A DNA stretch of 29,525 nucleotides, from the NCBI GenBank assembly GCA_020650975.1, contig JAIPMN010007151.1:1-29525 (forward strand), read 5' to 3'. A program made the translations under genes and the position numbers. This document shows positions 1 through 11,770 of the stretch, in pieces; within the stretch, counting starts at the first letter, position 1; each line of letters begins with the position of its first letter. The DNA is from Apostichopus californicus. Taxonomy: Eukaryota; Echinodermata; Holothuroidea; Aspidochirotida; Stichopodidae. The notes below the pieces were generated by a model, which saw only the letters and a program-made list of their open reading frames with translations, was not told the DNA's origin and ran no database searches.

Positions 1-326
1 GGCCCAAAATTGGTGGAATCTGAATTATGGTGGGCCATAAAGTTTTGTGGGCCCTACATTTTTAAGCTCGAATAGGTATGAGCTTCTGCACCATCGGTGC
101 TCTAGTTTATTAGTTTTTCCCTCACCAATTTTTGTCTCCTCTCCAATTTTTCATTTGTATGCTTTCTTTTAATAAATTAATAAAGTTTATGTATTGTCAT
201 AGAATCTTAATAAGTTTGGCAGGTATCACAAGAAAAAAATATACACAATTTTATTTATATTTCCATTAATTACTTTTTAAAAGTTTAAAAGTTGCATAAT
301 TTTGGATTTCCTGGCAAGAATACCCA
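1..326 (-). other. 3' UTR / downstream flank of the minus-strand membrane-protein gene
   Basis: AT-rich sequence downstream of the TGA stop at 329-327. On the minus strand an AATAAA hexamer lies at 255-250, about 72 nt past the stop, and a second at 111-106. Either could be the polyadenylation signal. No other gene is visible. The UTR end is inferred. Confidence 0.4.
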
Positions 327-685
327 TCAGGTGGTCTCTTCTTCATGAATCACTGCAAAGGTTTGATTGCACTCTCCGTACGAAGGTGGTATTTCTTCCC
401 TGCCTACTAACTCTAACTCTGAGGCACTTGAGCTTGGATTTCTCCCCACGACACTAATGGTGTGTTCCAGATTAGGAGCATGTGTCTCACCAGATGGGGA
501 GTGTTCATTGGGGCATTCTTCCTCTTCCTCACAATAATAGCAGCATATTCCCAGCAGCACTGGGGTGAGGAATGCTCCCAGAAATATGGCGATGGCAAGA
601 TATTTCAGAACCTCACGGTTGATATCTGGTTCACTGGTCTGGTTGCTAAGCGCATCCTCTTGTGACTGTATAGAGTTGGAAAAGT
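327..685 (-). CDS. Last coding exon of a single-pass membrane protein: juxtamembrane stalk, TM helix, cytoplasmic tail with PPSY
   Basis: The exon starts after an acceptor read on the minus strand as tttaattcacag (AG at 687-686) and ends at TGA 329-327. It encodes 118 residues after a split Asp codon (phase 1). In order: a short polar stalk with an NQT glycosylation sequon; one hydrophobic helix (YLAIAIFLGAFLTPVLLGI, about 600-545); a Cys-rich stop-transfer segment (CCYYC) followed by an acidic run (EEEEEC); then a Ser/Glu-rich tail with IPPSYGE near the C-terminus. PPSY fits the PPxY consensus for WW domains such as those of NEDD4-family ubiquitin ligases, so regulated trafficking is a reasonable inference. 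The juxtamembrane cysteines could be palmitoylated. The family is not recognised. The open frame, the helix and the phase match with the exon at 1475-1798 support a real gene. Confidence 0.7.
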
Positions 686-1474
686 CTGTGAATTAAAGCA
701 AAATATACATTTTTTTTCTTTTTTTCCCCGAAAATTTTGTCGTTATGGCTTTAAGAGGAGAAGCGGAGCAACAGTACATTGTGTCAGCAATCCTGAGCCA
801 ATAAAAAAAAATGCATTTAATGCATTTAATGCAATAATGCGTAAAGCACAACCAGAATGATTCTATCGGCTAAAGTTATGTTAAAACATGTCTGTCGTGT
901 TGAATAAGAAAACATTCAGGAGGGGGTTACATGACGGATGAGACCCTCACTTAGTGTTTTGCCTTAAAGGGTGTGAATACTCGCGCACAAAGAAACGTCT
1001 CATGCCGGTAATCTGACCTAGTTTCGAATGAGGTGTAACAGAAGTGTCAGACACCACCATCGATCCCAGAAAATACACACACAGCTTGCTACCGTCGATT
1101 ATTAGACACTAGTGTACAGTCAGTACATACAGCTGCGGTCAATACGCACAGCACATTGTACAAACGATACAGCGATGGACATCTCAGGTCCAGCTATAGA
1201 TAACAAGGTATCACGTTTCATTACTGTCTGCATTTTGTAGCGACAAGAAGAAAACTTCACTTGCAAGCAAGGCAAAGTCAACTTTTTCAGATGGCCGCAC
1301 ACGGTTTGGGGCGAGTCTTCAATGCCTTTCAATTGATTTTGAACCCTCCTAATTCTGTGTGTGGTATCTGTAGCCATAAATCAAATGGTAGGATATGAAT
1401 ATTCATATATACCTAAAATAGATCTAAATATTCATATTTACCTAATATATTCATAGGTAATGATATTTGCTTAC
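686..1474 (-). other. Phase-1 intron of the minus-strand membrane-protein gene
   Basis: On the minus strand the donor is TGTG|GTAAGC at 1475/1474 and the acceptor is cacag at 690-686. Splicing joins G to AC and makes an Asp codon, keeping one open frame. Inside are an AT-rich stretch, a short tandem run of AATGCATTT near 811-842 and an 85-codon minus ORF (1120-1377). That ORF has no clear splice sites and I did not accept it as an exon. Confidence 0.55.
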
Positions 1475-1798
1475 CACATATATGGCCAACATAGCTAAAC
1501 ATGTGACACAGGCAAGAAGAGTCTGGCGGTGTCATGTAACACCGTCTTGATAATTGATTGTCGTTGTCACAATAGACTGACCAACCATTTCTACTGTCCT
1601 TGTGGCCAAGTAATAAAAAGTTTTGGTAGTATCCATGGTTACACACAAGCTGATCTTCCAAATCCCAGTCTGGCGTGCAAATCTGGTAGATGTGATTTAA
1701 ATGCCTTGTTCCGTTGGAGATTGCACCAGGTCTTACTGCTGGCAGTTTTATGGAATGATGATAAGTTTCAACTGACGAGGAAAAGAGATAAAGGCATT
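1475..1798 (-). CDS. Cysteine-rich extracellular exon (1-1 phase) of the minus-strand membrane protein
   Basis: 324-bp internal exon. On the minus strand its acceptor is ttttctctgaacag (AG at 1800-1799) and its donor is GTAAGC at 1474. It begins with two bases completing a codon and ends with one, so both borders are phase 1. This is the usual arrangement for shuffled extracellular modules. The 107 full codons include eight cysteines, an NGT glycosylation sequon and a core reading CTPDWDLEDQLVCNHGYY. The NG-W-L-C-GY-W-C spacing is loosely like a sushi/CCP module, but the pattern is too divergent for a firm call. It joins in frame to the exon at 685-327, giving 226 residues in all. Earlier exons, including any signal peptide, were not found. 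A 105-codon plus-strand ORF over the same bases is a shadow. Confidence 0.55.
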
Positions 1799-2283
1799 CT
1801 GTTCAGAGAAAATCAATATATGTTACACATTTCTACAAAATTATGAAGAAATATGAGAGAACAAGTTGTAAGATTAAAACCTTTAGAGAAAGATCCAGTT
1901 AATAATTTATACCAAATGCATCCAGTTTAGTACAAAATATGGAGATGCACATGTGTATAGGTGAGAAAGATCCATTAAATAATTTATTCCATTGCATAGA
2001 TTTAATACTTGTGCACATTTGCATCAAATTGTTGTTGTTTTGCTAACTCATGATGAAAAAGTTCTAAAAGTATTAGAACAACAAATTATGTCAGAATTTT
2101 GGGTAATTTTGTGTATCATTTCAAAAGTAGTTCTAAACTACATTACTATTGATGCAGGGCATAAACCAACATTTTAATATTAAGCCCTTGGTAATAATAT
2201 GTGAGCATTAACCCAACTAAGGTCAAATGCTACTTCAGTTACGTATATATGGCATATATATACCATGTCATAACTGTGTCTTG

Positions 2284-2371
2284 TACTGGATAATATCTAT
2301 ATCTGGATAATATATTATATATATATATCTGGATAATACTGTATATCTGGATAATATATTGTACTGGATAA
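2284..2371. repeat. Short tandem array of CTGGATAATAT-type units
   Basis: The phrase ctggataatat or ctggataata recurs five times within 90 bp, separated by short TA-rich spacers. Confidence 0.7.
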
Positions 2372-5300
2372 AATTGTGTAATATCACACAATGTGTACTG
2401 CTTGAAGACCTTCAAACTTTGTTCATCTTTGACCTAGATGTTGATCAGACTGTGTGGGTGGTAATGGGTATTATTTAGTTTGTCTTTTGTCTTTCACTCC
2501 CTTGTTATCTTTTGTAAAAATTGCATGTTTTGAAAATTACTTTCAAACTTGCCTTCCTCTTTCTTTTTGAATGGTTACTGCATGGCTGATCTCAGTGGTA
2601 TTTTTGTATTAAATATGATTTTAAGTTTTATTTTTACTCTGTTGAAGAAGTGTAGTTTTTGGTATTGTGTCTTTTTCAAAGTATTGTATTGATAAAAGTC
2701 TGCTTTCATTTTAACTAAAACACTCATTGAGACAGCCTTTTCGGCAGAGCGTTTTGTTTAAAAGTAGAAAAAGTCTATTTAAATTTAAACAATGCACATG
2801 TACATATAAACTTGTGTACCCTGCCCACACAGCGTCAATGTTCTGTAATGGCATTCATGAAGTCATACGGTTTGAGTATAGGCTTTTATTACAAAGCATA
2901 GAAAAGAAGGCAAAACTGGTTCCATGGCATAACCTTGAATTACTCTGAGAATTTATTGTAAAGTGTTTAAAAAGGGAAAGAAAAATAGCATAGGTTTCAA
3001 GGTACAGAATGAATATAAACAGGGTATAATTTAGTGTTCAAATATTGTGTAGCCGTTTTGAATACACACATATACTAAAATCTTCCACCAGACAATTCCT
3101 TGAATCATCGCCTCTCTTCACCCGGGTGTATAAATAGGGACCTGCAGGGTAACTTGTAAATGTAGCTGCTACACCAGTTTGTGGTGCATGGCGGTTTGTG
3201 GCACATGGTGGCACCCTATGGGAAGACACCCAGGGGACACATAGATGGTGCACACTGTAGTAACCTGGGAGGGAGCTTCTGTGTGAATTACACACACTTG
3301 TGTGTAAGGGTATGACAAGTTACCAATGACCAGGCAATAATTGTTGAAAAGTCATGTGAGAAGGCCTTGCCTTGATACAAGACCTTCAACTATATTGCCC
3401 CTTTGAAGTGATACTATCATGCAATATAGAGGTAAACATGCAGAACACAATATAAATATATATATTTTGTTCATGCAAATGATGTCATACTATTGTGTGA
3501 TCCAACCAAAATATTCCTTTGTTTTCCAGGTGTGCACAATTTTTCTATTTTGCAATTTTTCATAGTTCTTGGAATATTTGCCCAAGAAATGAGGGAAAAC
3601 TGGTGTATATATATCCATATATATATATATATATCTCCATACATTGTATTCTCCATGCCTACTACCAAATTATCCCTGAGGGGGAGAGACCTAACCAGAT
3701 AATAGGTCAATCCCCTCCTGCTAAGGTCACACTTCTTTTGCATTGAAACACAATCAGCTTCAAAGAACAGGGTGCTGTACTCCATAGACGAGGTCAGTTC
3801 ATTGTGTCTATTGAAATATCTTTGGCAATTGTTTGTCACAATGAAAGTTTTGAAAACTTGCTTTTTACAGCCATATTTATGCAAAAAAAAAAAAATTGAG
3901 CAGTTGAGTACTGGATTTATATTGACAAGATATGTGTCTAATAGCACCAAATAATTCCAATGGGATGTCTATAGGGTTCATCAAGTATGACCAGACGACC
4001 CATCCTCTCCCAGTCTCCCCCCATCCCCACTCCTAGGAGTAAAATAATTTTAAAAATTGACTAATATATTTTGGCACTTGACCATAGGTAGGCTATCCCC
4101 CCTATATATTTTACCCACCTACTCAATTTAATACTAAACTTGTGTGAAGGTATAGTCTAGAGAAAAACTCTTATGCATGGTCATTCAGAAGTGAGTACCT
4201 TTAATAGGAGCATGAACCTACACATACCAGACCTCCAAGATGTTGTCTGTTTTTAATGCAACTTTGCCATAGGCTGAGTAAACTATCGGGTGGCAGGGAG
4301 GGGGGGGGGGAGGAGAGGGTGCCCTGGGTGACATACCTTATAACAAGCTTCAAAGACCTATAAACCTTTAGGATGTGTTTCCTTGGTGTCATCCTATACT
4401 TTAAGAAGTTACCTTTAAGTGTGTTGTAAATTTACATTCTTCATTGTTGTTCACAGTCAGTCACTTTATGATACTATCATCCAGAGGTAAATCAATTCCT
4501 TTAAAGCAAAAGGTCAACTTGAAAAATATCTGGTATGATAGATAAATTAACTAAAAAATAAGAAAAAAACGAATGGAATTTTAGTTTAGATTTTGAAGCA
4601 GACAATATCCATGATGAATATGTAATGGGACAAATTTTGCAGCTGTATGATAGACCACCTGTTTGTAGAACCATTCCATCTTGGAGGGGGGCCGGGGGGG
4701 GGGGCTATGGTCAGTTGGTATGGTAAAGTCGATATTTAAAGCTTTATTCTGCCCTTTCTAACTTACAGTAATAGTTGTATTGAAATTTAGAAAAAGCATG
4801 AGGGACTTGAGGCTTAAGTACTGTTAATCCATTGTGTGTAGTTGTGTGACCAGGTCACAAGCAAAAAAACAAATATGGGGATTTGTGCAAAGGGGGATTT
4901 GTGGGGAATATGTGCATATGGGGATGTGTGATCTATAGGGGGATTAAGGAGATTTGTGCATTTGATCAACCAGCTCTAAATAATGATTGGGTCCTCAAGT
5001 ACTGTGTAGCTCTTTCAAATTTATCAATTTTACTGCCTAATCAAATCTTGTCCAACTGAATGAGTGGAATACCATGTATACTATTACTTCATAGCTACAT
5101 GGTTTTGTATGGTTCACTGGTAAACTTTGCCCTGATTTTTATTCTGTAACATACGTGATTGATATACTCTATTATCATTTGGAGGGTATCATATTTACAT
5201 ATTTATATTGCCATAGGGGTGTTAATTTCAGTTCATGGAGGTCACAATGCTGTGATCATAAGTAATTCTGTACCAAACCCTGGCAAACACATATAGATTA

Positions 5301-5770
5301 CTGTACCCATTGACGTTAGCAGGAAATCAGTTATCATTTATGTACTTTAACAGTTTTAATTTTTGTTTGTCTTCTGTTGTTTGGTCTATGAAAGTTTGGT
5401 TTCTCATACAATACTGAAAATAATATTGAAGGTTCTGTAACTTTTTATAGCAAATTTACCCATTTTGGCTTTTTGCATATTTTCTCACATACCAAGTAAA
5501 ATTGTGCCCTGCTTTGATATGTCACAACAGATGATATATAACTCATTTATTATCATTCATTTATTGTACATGTGTGTACATGATCTTTTCCTGCGTCAAG
5601 TTGTTGGAATGACACAAATGATTGAAACTGGTAAGATTACCTTTTTCACTACATAGCAGCCAAAACTATTAATTACATAAATTTTCAGAAAATTGTTACT
5701 TATACAATAGCATGTGTGCTTTCTGATTCCTTGCCAGGAGGCAAAAGGAATCTATGCGATGGTGATGGCA

Positions 5771-5788
5771 TGTGTGTGTGTGTGTGTG
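5771..5788. repeat. (TG)9 microsatellite
   Basis: An uninterrupted run of TG dinucleotides after tggtgatggca. Confidence 0.9.
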
Positions 5789-5845
5789 ATGCCTTGGCTT
5801 ATGAACAGGATAACTCAATAAAAGGTGGGTAAACTTCATATTTGG

Positions 5846-6073
5846 TAGGTGGATGCAATTTATAGAATAGAAGAAACCCTATTGTTTTCTGTGGAGGTCA
5901 ACAGAGGTCAAAGTCTGAAAACCTTGTCAACATAACTAAAAAGTTGTAAGGTGGATGAATTTTATACTGTTTAAGTATGTGGATGCACCATATTGAGTAG
6001 AAGAACTCAGTTTTGTTCTGTGATGGTGGACAGTCATTTGAGGTCAACATAGGCCAAATTCTGAAAACTTTGT
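5846..6073. repeat. Diverged tandem duplication, unit about 130 bp
   Basis: Copy 1 (about 5846-5930) and copy 2 (about 5976-6073) share, in order, gtggatgca, agtagaagaa or tagaagaa, gttttctgtg or gttctgtgatg, gaggtcaaca, and ctgaaaac followed by ttgt. Substitutions and small indels separate them. No coding potential was seen. Confidence 0.65.
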
Positions 6074-6984
6074 AAGATCTTAAACTCATTTCTTTCATGA
6101 ATGGCTTTTCTATATATAGTTGTCACAGGATTTGACCTTATGCTCTTTTAAGTGGCTGAGAGGGTTTTCCACTTCCAGTAATGACTGTTATCTGTCATCA
6201 ACTTTCAACAGGGTTACGGTAATACATTTGCAATGGTCAAGGTATCTGGAACTCTTTTCTGATGTTCTTGTATTTGACTTCAGGACCCATTCCTCATTTG
6301 CTTCAGTTGTTCTATCAATCAGGTCATTCCATGTATAAACTCACAAGGCAACTAATGACCAAGCCTGCCGACTTTTTATTTTACTTTAATTTAAACAATT
6401 TTGTTAAAATATTGCCATTACCAAGAAAACCTTCAGTCACTCCTGCATTTATATACCATCTGGTAACAGACTAACAGTGCATGTGTCATTTATGTAGAAT
6501 ATGCTGGTTTTAAGTAAATGCTAGATTCTACACAATCTATAATGGATAATGTGAAATTTTATCAACCAGCTTCTAAAGTTACAAGAATTTAGATAATATC
6601 CAGATACAATACCCAGAATCATCTAATCAGTGTAGCTTAATTATATTTTGACCTGGGTCATGCAAATTTATGATACAACTCTCCCAAGGCTTTTATTAGT
6701 GGGAAGGTGGGTGGGGGGGGGTAGAGTGGGAGGTGGATCTTTCGTTTGACTGTTCAAACTTAGAAAAAAGCACCCTTGACCTTCATTCTAATGTGATGGT
6801 TGTATCTGCTCTAGCTTTTTCATGACTGAATAAAGTTATTCATGAACATGTTGAATTCATTTTATTTTGCTGCAATTGGAGTAATGATTGACGTATGTTT
6901 GATATAGTCATGTACACGTCTATGATATGCAAGCTCACATCTGGGAACAATTCTGTATGTCTTTAATAATAAAAAACAAATGTG

Positions 6985-7085
6985 TATACATACATGTACA
7001 TACACGCAAACGCACATACATACTTGCGTACATTGACGCACGCACGCATACACACATACTTGCACACATGCACACACACACATAT
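6985..7085. repeat. Imperfect (CA)n-rich microsatellite tract
   Basis: Interrupted acatac, acgcac and acacac units over about 100 bp, ending in a purer (CA)n run. It explains the His/Thr/Tyr-rich plus-strand and Cys/Val-rich minus-strand ORFs here, which are therefore not genes. Confidence 0.85.
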
Positions 7086-10000
7086 AGTTGAGTTTTGTGT
7101 TGCATCTAAGGAACTGTCCTTATGGCCTGTCAGACCAAGTCAGTCCAGGCATTTTTTGATGATGAGTCTCACTGTCCCAGATGTCGGAGGGTTCATTTCT
7201 CAGAAATTAATAGTGATATAGAAACACAACCATTAATATGCTAGCAGTGATTGTCAATCTACAACATACAGTATTAACATTATTTTTGTGAGTAAGGTCA
7301 TCCTTTAAGGTAACGATCTGGGGGGGGGGGGGTAAATTGTCTTACAAATGATTTATTTATCCAGGGAGTTTCCTGATCATTTTAATCGCTCTTGCAAGGA
7401 ATTGTACAATTTATGTCACGAGAATCTCTCTTTTGAGTTTACAAAATAAAATATAAGATATTTAGCCCTGTCGGCATACATAATCATGTCTGAATGGTTT
7501 TATCTCTAAAGATGAGGACTTTATTTGCTCTGGAAGTTTCCATATTAGCATTTAATATATTTACAATTGCTGCTGTGAAGGGTTATGGAGTGGTTTAGAT
7601 TACCATATCAGAGATCTTGTTGACTAAATCCTCAGTTTATGATCGCTGTGTTTTTACCTTTCACCAAGTTAAGTTACCCTTGGGAGGCTCATCATGTAAA
7701 GTCACTGTGAGAAACCATGTGACTGACTGACATTGTGATATAAAATATGTATGCAGTTTAAACGTACAGCAATGTTTTCTTAAATCTAGGGAACATTCAA
7801 TTGTTGTTGTTGGTACCATACCAAAGGTTCAAACTGGCGCAATCTAACTTTCATCATATTTTTTACATGGTGAGTGAATTTTTTTTAAATGTTGAAAGCA
7901 AGAAATCAACCCTCATGGACATGTTTATACACTGTAGCTTGCAATAACCGTGGAGATATAAATAGCTCCCTGCAATAACCATCCATGCCAATAAACACAG
8001 TTATTCTGTGTAATGAAACTTACCCTCAAGCCAAACAAAAACTTTACTGTTGAACTATAACCTTGAAGTTGAAGCTGTATTTTGCCTTGGGTTGTACTAC
8101 CTTTGTGTAGCAAAATTTAAAGTGGAAACCGATAGGAATTAATCAGTTTAGCTGGTCTTGTGCAAGGAATAATTTTAATTATAACAATCGGTTAATTATG
8201 TAAATAAGTTATTCATGTTGGTAAATATTTATAAATCATCTTTTGTACATCTTCTGTACACAGACACTACATTATTTTCACATTAAATTCCAAAATCTCA
8301 GAATTGCTACATGGAAAAAAAGGTCGATTATGCCCTATCATAATGCTAAGTTGGGGGAGGGGGAGTGTTGGAGGGGGATTGTTGGGCTCATTGACCCCTT
8401 TGCAATCCATTTCCTGCCTTCATCTTCTGCATCACCTAATTTCCCTCATCCCACCCTATCCTTCCTCCCCCACTCCCCCTCCAAGAGAAAAATGTAAAGC
8501 TAGATTTCCAAGAAACTTGTAGTTGGATGTAATTGATGTCCAGAACTTAACATTGAATTGAATTTCAAAACTGAAAGGAAAATGTTATTGTGAGGCATTT
8601 CTATAACTTGCATAGATCTAAGCTGTTTTTTTTGTTGATATCTTTTTGAATTTTTTTTTATTAATCCTCAAACCAGTAAGTACTCTCTTACTGAGCACTA
8701 TTCAATCCTCAATTCCCATAAAATTACGGACATAGGTGTGACCGGAAATGTTTCAATTTGTGAATAAAAAGTAGATTTTTTGTGAGCAACTTATTTTCAA
8801 CTCCCCTTCAACCTTTCAACATATGGTGTTAAATTATTGCAGACAGACTGCATGACAAAAATTTAATATCTATACTGATGTTGGTTTTTACTAAAAAAAA
8901 TTATTTTTATAGGTCTAATTTAATTAAATTGATCATTTCAGCCAAGAGAAGAAGGCACAGATCTATGTATTTGGTGGAATGGTACAGTAAATGCACAAAG
9001 AGAGATAACACTTCAAAACTAGATACATGTTTACTTTTAAGCTATGTTTGTCCCGGTTTTGAGAAATATTAAGTTTCCTATTTCTGCATCTTGGAATCAA
9101 TAATAAAAAAATCAATTTTCAAACCAACAAAGTCATCAAAAATAATAACTACATAGTATTTTCAACAAACTTATTGGTGCTTGAGTTTTATTGTCGATCA
9201 ATTGCATGCAGAAAGACACTCAGACATTCTTAAGTTGACATACTACAGAAATGTCTAGTTCGTATCTTCAGTTTTCCAATCTTATCAGAATTGTTTCTTG
9301 CCGTGAAACGTGGTATATGTATAGAAAGTTCTTGGAACTTTAAACAAAACTTGAAGAAAAGAAAAAGAAAATAAAAATAAGAAGAGTGAAGTAAATTATA
9401 GCCAGATACGATTATAAAACTCACCGAGTTTGGTTGTTATTGCCAGCCATGGTAGAAGCCAAATGAAGAACTGACAATACATACTACACAGTTGTCTTCT
9501 CTTCAAAAATCATTCATTTGTCCCAAGGAATTGATAAAGAAAAAAAACAGGTCCGAAAAAAAGGAGTACCTATCTCTCCCTTTGAAACAGTTGAGGCAGA
9601 TATTGTGTGTGACAGTATTAGCATGAAGAAGTATACAGTACTATATCATGGATGGATGAGTACCCAGGGTCTATTAGTTGGTGAGGACTGACTGACTGAC
9701 TGTACTGTTCAGAGCCCAAGTCACTCTATCTCTGATCTCTGTCAAAGCAGCATGCATTGAGCTGCGTTGAATGACCTTCACAGACACTGGCAAATGAAAT
9801 GCACCTGTTGCTGAGAGTCTACATAGGGTTGCTGTACAAACCATTGCCAAATTCAGAAGCAGTCTAATAAGGATTGCTGGTGGTGGCTGCTTTATGAAAT
9901 ATGTAAATAAGGTTTTGCAAACAGAAGACAATGTGTTGTTATCTACTGGTTCTGGTGAGTCCTTTTCCCAACTTTTTCAACATGTGCTGAGCATATCAAC

Positions 10001-10453
10001 TACTGTTTATGAAGTTGAGTGTGAATATATCAAGACAACCAATATTTTGAGGGCAATACTGATGATATTTAATTATTTGCAAGAAATGCAAGTTTGAAGT
10101 CATAATGAAGTATCATATATTATATAATAAAAATTATTATTATTATCATCATCATTATTATGTCTTTTCAATTTTTTATTTTTTTATTTTTTTAATTGGT
10201 TATACTAGTTATGCACTCATTGATTACCAGTTGCATACAGTTCACACAACAAAAGTTAACTGATTATCTTCCAAGTTTGACTATGAGTTCATTTTAACTC
10301 CAATTATTCAGCCTATAGATAGGGAAGGTGAGGGGGTTAGGTTGGTAGGGTGAGAGAGAGGGATGCCAGTCACCTTGAAAGTTTGGTAGCATCTAACATT
10401 GTATGTCACACTGGTAAAACATATTGATCACATTGTCATACTTTACAAACATT

Positions 10454-10472
10454 ACACACACACACACACACA
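10454..10472. repeat. (CA)n microsatellite
   Basis: A run of about nine CA units. Confidence 0.85.
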
Positions 10473-11340
10473 AAATTTAATAGCAGATTTATATTTTCTA
10501 TGGAAATTATGTAAGGAAGAAAAGGTTATATTGTAACCCTGAGGGCACACAGGTAAATTTGGATCCCCTTTTAGTCACAAAAAAACACAGTTCCTTATAT
10601 ACTGTATTCATACTGTAATATAGTTGTGTAAATGCTAAGTGGGGTGGGTGTACACAGGCCTTGAAATTCAGGCTACTTACTGGCTAAGTGCCAGTGGATT
10701 TCCCAGCAAAAGGGTAAAAAGACACTTGCATTTTCCTGCTGGTGCAAATTTAAAGTTTAATTGCTTTTGTTGTACTTCAAGGAAATGCAAGTGGGCCTGA
10801 GAAATTGGATTTAAGCCAGTATATTTTTTTGTGCACTGGAAATTTTTTTGGCACTTGCCTAAAATTGTGGAATTCCAGGCTGGTAGATCTGTGTAATCAA
10901 AACGATAATTTTCATTTACAATACTTACCATATAAATCTGCAAGTTTCTCATTCATTGCTTAGTGAAACTATATTAATCAAGTGCGTGGGACTACAGTTA
11001 TCTTAAATAATCTGCCACCATCCTTTTTGTAACTGGTCAGGATTTTCTAATATTTTGGAACATTTCTAACATGACCTGTTAAATATTAAAGTTCTTTAAT
11101 AAGCTCATTTTGGTAGCCCTGGGGCAAAATGTAAGACAATTTTGGAAAATTGTATTAAACATCGTATGTATGTATTTTTGGACATATTTAGGTGTCCCTA
11201 TCGACAAAACTGATCCGATTGGGGAGTTTTGTTTTTAGTTTCTTGATGAATTCCCAATAGACAAAACAATACTTCTAAATGATGACTGTTGTATCCTGGT
11301 TATTAAAAGTAGCTCGCAAATGCAATATCATAAAATAAAG

Positions 11341-11421
11341 CAGAACTAAAGAAGAACTAACAAAGAACTAACGAAGAACTAACGAAGAACTAACGAAGAA
11401 CTAACGAAGAACTAAAGAAGA
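11341..11421. repeat. 11-bp minisatellite (unit AACTAACGAAG)
   Basis: About seven head-to-tail copies of an 11-bp unit. The central copies are nearly identical. The edge copies have AACTAAAGAAG or AACTAACAAAG. Confidence 0.9.
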
Positions 11422-11770
11422 AGACATCCGGTTTGTACAGTATCTATGCGTGTACGCCAAAAGAGTAAATGCCGACCTGGCATTTATATCGTACTAAAAG
11501 GATAAAACAGTTCATGGGAACTGAATATTGTCAGCATATGTATATATGAAGGCAAATATATTGTCTGGTAAGCATACAGTGTCATTGGTGCAGATTAATT
11601 ATTGGTTTTAAAAACAAAGTAAAGTAAAAGAACCTATCTAAAGAGTAAAGGTACAAAAACTGTGATTCATGTTGTAACCTTTGACACTAAAACTTTGTAC
11701 CAATTCATCCTGAGTCAAAAGTTCAGAACAGAGCTGGATTATATCAGATTGTATTAACCAATGCTTTGTC
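11422..11770. other. Gene-free spacer between two minisatellites
   Basis: AT-rich sequence with no open frame or repeat that I could support. Confidence 0.4.

Larger units (their letters stand above)
1799..5845. other. Gene-free AT-rich stretch (intron or intergenic)
   Basis: No exon with convincing splice sites and conserved coding was found on either strand. Contents: a TCTGGATAATAT-type array (2284-2371), a (TA)n tract near 3606-3636, poly-G runs at 4300-4310 and 4694-4704, and a (TG)9 tract at 5771-5788. A GC-richer block at about 3115-3290 (cacccgggtgtataaatag and following) looks like a dispersed-repeat fragment. A 159-codon minus ORF at 3471-3950 runs through the (TA)n tract and is judged spurious. 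Confidence 0.5.
6074..11340. other. Gene-free stretch with simple repeats
   Basis: No accepted exon on either strand. Contents: poly-G runs at 6713-6721 and 7320-7332, a degenerate CA/CG-rich tract at 6985-7085, G-rich and C-rich patches near 8353-8380 and 8445-8480, an AAT/ATC-rich tract at 10125-10162 and a (CA)n tract at 10454-10472. An 85-codon minus ORF (9931-9674) is described under findings. None of these supports a gene call. Confidence 0.5.

Noticed and set aside
1120..1377. 85-codon minus ORF between the two membrane-protein exons
   Set aside because: No clear acceptor and donor. The flanking exons join in frame without it. Could still be an alternative exon, but unsupported.
1529..1846. 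105-codon plus-strand ORF
   Set aside because: Antisense to the minus-strand exon at 1475-1798, which has good splice sites and phase agreement; this ORF is a shadow.
3115..3290. TATA-like gtataaatag with GC-rich flank as a promoter
   Set aside because: No downstream gene; the block resembles dispersed-repeat sequence common in marine invertebrates.
3471..3950. 159-codon minus ORF
   Set aside because: Long only because it crosses a (TA)n tract and low-complexity DNA; no domain or splice sites.
6862..7221. ORFs on both strands around 6982-7083
   Set aside because: Produced by the (CA)n-rich microsatellite.
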